From NCBI RefSeq assembly GCF_965204935.1, contig NZ_CBDBFO010000002.1: a stretch of DNA of 64,000 nt. One strand, written 5' to 3'. How positions within the stretch are numbered: the first letter of the stretch is position 1; each line of letters opens with the position of its first letter. Below the pieces are notes generated by a model, which was given only the letters and a program-made list of their open reading frames with translations, searched no databases and was not told the origin of the DNA. Made by a program: the position numbers and the translations under genes. Source of the DNA: Hoeflea_A sp965204935. Its GTDB lineage: Bacteria > Pseudomonadota > Alphaproteobacteria > Rhizobiales > Rhizobiaceae. Below, one piece after another: positions 61,835-64,000 of this stretch.

Positions 61835-62989
61835 TTACGAGGCTGTTCGCGAACTGAACCGGATGCCGGACAGCTCTGCGGTATCGCCGACCGACCGCAC
61901 GCAGTTCCGGCCTTCGCGCTTCGCCCGGTAGAGCGCCTTGTCGGCCCGCTTGAACGCGGCCTCGATCGATTCGTCGGTTCCGACTTCCGTGACACCGAAA
62001 CTCGCGGTAAAGCGCGTGTTCGCGTCGAGCTCCTGATAGCTTGTCGACGAGAATGCGATCCTCAGCCATTCTGCAAACAATCGCGCCGCCCGGGCATCGG
62101 AATTGTGCAGATAAACACAGAACTCTTCCCCGCCGACCCGGCCGCAGATATCGCCGTCGCGCGCACCGGCGCGCACCAGCCTGCCGAACGCCGCGATAAC
62201 CCGGTCGCCGACATAGTGACCATGCTGGTCGTTGATTGACTTGAAGTGGTCGAGATCGCAGATGATGAGCGAGGCGGGCGCTACGGTTTCGGACAGCGTT
62301 CGTGCACGGTTGACCGCAACCTGGAAACCATGCCGGTTGAACAGGCCGGAAAGGCTGTCCGTCTCCGACTGACCTTTCATGTCCTTGAGCAGCCGGATCG
62401 CAAGACGCAGCATGAGCAGGTTCGCCAGGCTGATCATGACCAGCGTGTTGTTCACATTCATGGCAATGGCACCGCCTCCCGGCGCAAATGCCTCGAGCAG
62501 CGGTCGCGATGCGAAATTGAGGGCCGAAAGCACCAGTATGGTGGCAAAGACCCGGTCACGCCTGCCCCGCTTTGTGCTCCACAGAATGTAAATCCCGAAG
62601 GTCTGCGCCCCTGCAAGCAGCAGAGCTTCCGCACTGGACGCCAGGACACTGCCGGGAAAAGCCGTTCCGGCGGCGAAACTGCCCACAAGGTTGATAACAA
62701 CGACAAGATCGATGAGCCGCCAGGGAACCGGGCTCCGGAAATACAAGGCGATGCCGACGTTCAGGCAACTGATCGCCATGACGCTGAATGCGAAGGCAAC
62801 GAACCCGGCCGAGGGTTCAGCAAATACGAATGGCGCGGTCACCGATGCAACACTGTGCAGCAACAGGGCGACAAAGGTGAGCATCCACCAGAACGCCGCC
62901 TTGAGGCTGCGATCATAGAGATACTCGGCCGCAATTCCGCAGATCACTGCCGCGGCAAGCCCGATATTGACTGCATGAATGTAAGACAC
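61835..62989 (-). CDS. Membrane-anchored diguanylate cyclase (GGDEF)
   Basis: A 384-aa protein with seven or so transmembrane helices (about residues 1-200) followed by a GGDEF domain that makes cyclic di-GMP. The active-site motif is GGEEF, and RDGD five residues before it is the RxxD inhibitory I-site, so feedback control is likely. No EAL or PAS domain is seen. The sensory part has no recognised ligand domain. Confidence 0.9.
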   Translation of the reverse strand: MSYIHAVNIGLAAAVICGIAAEYLYDRSLKAAFWWMLTFVALLLHSVASVTAPFVFAEPSAGFVAFAFSVMAISCLNVGIALYFRSPVPWRLIDLVVVINLVGSFAAGTAFPGSVLASSAEALLLAGAQTFGIYILWSTKRGRRDRVFATILVLSALNFASRPLLEAFAPGGGAIAMNVNNTLVMISLANLLMLRLAIRLLKDMKGQSETDSLSGLFNRHGFQVAVNRARTLSETVAPASLIICDLDHFKSINDQHGHYVGDRVIAAFGRLVRAGARDGDICGRVGGEEFCVYLHNSDARAARLFAEWLRIAFSSTSYQELDANTRFTASFGVTEVGTDESIEAAFKRADKALYRAKREGRNCVRSVGDTAELSGIRFSSRTAS

Positions 62990-63055
62990 GCGCGCCCCGC
63001 CCCCTTCGTGTCAGAAGTAGCAGACAGGAGCTAACCTGGAGTAAACGAGTGATGA

Positions 63056-63082
63056 TTTCGCGCATAGCGTGTATGCGCGAAA
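63056..63082. other. Palindromic hairpin between leuC and the GGDEF gene
   Basis: A perfect 11-bp stem (TTTCGCGCATA/TATGCGCGAAA) with a 5-base loop, 66 bases after the leuC stop. Neither strand has a T tract of note, so this may be a partial terminator or another RNA structure. Confidence 0.45.
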
Positions 63083-63147
63083 CCCCTTGTAATGCGGGCG
63101 AAACAGCGTTCACCCGCCGACAAATCCGTTTATTGGTTTACGAAACC

Positions 63148-64000
63148 TTACCAGTCGCGAATGTCGACGAACCGGCCGGCAACGGCAGCGGCGGCAGCCA
63201 TTGCCGGTGACACGAGATGGGTTCTGCCGCGGTACCCCTGGCGACCCTCGAAGTTGCGGTTCGAGGTCGAGGCGCAGCGCTCGCCCGGCTTCAGCCGGTC
63301 GTCATTCATCGCCAGGCACATCGAACAACCCGGTTCGCGCCATTCGAAGCCGGCATCGATGAAGATCTTGTCGATACCTTCCTGCTCGGCCTGTGTTTTG
63401 ACGAGGCCGGAGCCGGGTACAACCATGGCATTGACGCGATCGCTGACCCGGTGTCCGCTCAGGATCGCGGCAGCGGCGCGCAAATCCTCGATGCGCCCGT
63501 TCGTGCAGGAGCCGATGAAGACGCGGTCGATTTCGATATCGGTGATCTTCGTTCCGGCGACCAGGCCCATATAATCGAGCGCGCGGCGTTTGGACGCCCG
63601 CTTGGTCTCGTCCTCGATTTCATCGGGATTTGGAACATGGCCGGTCACCGAGACAACGTCTTCCGGCGACGAACCCCACGAAACGATGGGCGGCAGGTGC
63701 AGTGCGTCGAGCACGACGGTGCGGTCGAAATGCGCGCCCTCATCCGTACTGAGCGACCGCCAGTGTTCAAGCGCCTGGTCCCAGTGTTCGTCCTTCGGCG
63801 CCATCGGGCGGTCCTTCAGATAGTCGAAGGCCTTGTCGTCCGGCGCGATCAGGCCGGCGCGCGCACCGCCCTCGATGGTCATGTTGCAGACCGTCATCCG
63901 GCCTTCCATCGTAAGGTCTGTGATGGCCTGGCCGGCATATTCGATAACATGCCCGGTCCCGCCGGCAGTGCCGATCTCGCCGATGATGGCAAGGATGATG
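63148..64000 (-). CDS. leuC: 3-isopropylmalate dehydratase large subunit (partial)
   Basis: The 3' portion of leuC; its start lies beyond the right edge of the window. It isomerises 2-isopropylmalate to 3-isopropylmalate in leucine synthesis, with a 4Fe-4S cluster. Readable parts are IGEIGTAGGTGHVIEYAG, MTICN-like NMTIEGGARAG, FIGSCTNGRIEDLRAAA and CSMCLAMNDDRLKPGERCAST, which hold the cluster ligands. The small subunit gene leuD is not seen in the window. Confidence 0.95.
   Translation of the reverse strand, partial: IILAIIGEIGTAGGTGHVIEYAGQAITDLTMEGRMTVCNMTIEGGARAGLIAPDDKAFDYLKDRPMAPKDEHWDQALEHWRSLSTDEGAHFDRTVVLDALHLPPIVSWGSSPEDVVSVTGHVPNPDEIEDETKRASKRRALDYMGLVAGTKITDIEIDRVFIGSCTNGRIEDLRAAAAILSGHRVSDRVNAMVVPGSGLVKTQAEQEGIDKIFIDAGFEWREPGCSMCLAMNDDRLKPGERCASTSNRNFEGRQGYRGRTHLVSPAMAAAAAVAGRFVDIRDW

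Overview
The window is a gene-dense, GC-rich chromosomal segment from an alphaproteobacterium, most likely of the order Hyphomicrobiales (Rhizobiales), near Rhizobiaceae or Hoeflea-like lineages. The call rests on several gene orders and families: obg-proB-proA-nadD-rsfS-rlmH-envC-ctpA-yibQ-rppH; an F1 operon atpHAGDC without the F0 genes; mdh-sucCD-sucAB-lpd; sdhCDAB; an Omp19/Inh-type lipoprotein; and a ZapE homologue. This is taxonomic inference from gene content; no 16S gene is present.

Layout. 1-12.8 kb (plus strand): housekeeping genes for ribosome assembly, proline and NAD synthesis, cell-wall hydrolase control (EnvC, CtpA, YibQ), mRNA decapping and an amino-acid racemase. They are interrupted at 4929-6706 by a complete IS66-family element with 15-bp terminal repeats and an 8-bp target duplication. 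12.8-20.8 kb (minus): atpC-D-G-A-H, a small membrane protein and priA, with a small transaldolase-type aldolase divergent from priA. 21.7-25.9 kb: a four-gene minus operon (aspartate-dehydrogenase-like protein plus a TrpXYZ-type ABC transporter) divergent from a MarR regulator, with two inverted repeats and a -10-like box between them. 25.9-33.7 kb: an SDR, a universal stress protein, a MAPEG protein, two overlapping glycosyltransferase-like genes, an SLC13-type transporter and glycerate kinase. 33.7-41.3 kb: an AAA ATPase, a membrane-anchored chemoreceptor coupled to a small membrane protein, an acyltransferase, XerC-type recombinase, a nitroreductase and a TraB/GumN protein.

41.3-51.0 kb (minus): mdh, sucC, sucD, sucA, sucB, a small secreted protein and lpd. 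Together with sdhC-D-A-B at 57.1-60.6 kb they encode the oxidative half of the TCA cycle from 2-oxoglutarate to oxaloacetate. Between them lie zapE, an Inh/Omp19-like lipoprotein, a secreted YHYH protein, an msrA gene broken by a one-base frameshift, an APC permease, and a 305-bp palindromic MITE-like element filling the permease-sdhB gap. 60.8-64.0 kb: a GNAT acetyltransferase, a small secreted protein, a membrane diguanylate cyclase and the 3' part of leuC, which runs off the window.

I found no CRISPR array, prophage, tRNA, rRNA or clear defence island. The most unusual items are the MITE-like palindromic element, the aspartate-dehydrogenase homologue that seems to lack its catalytic histidine beside an orphan ABC transporter, the degenerate FkbM/glycosyltransferase fusion, the 110-aa membrane protein translationally coupled to a chemoreceptor, the frameshifted msrA, and a perfect palindrome in front of the mdh-suc operon.
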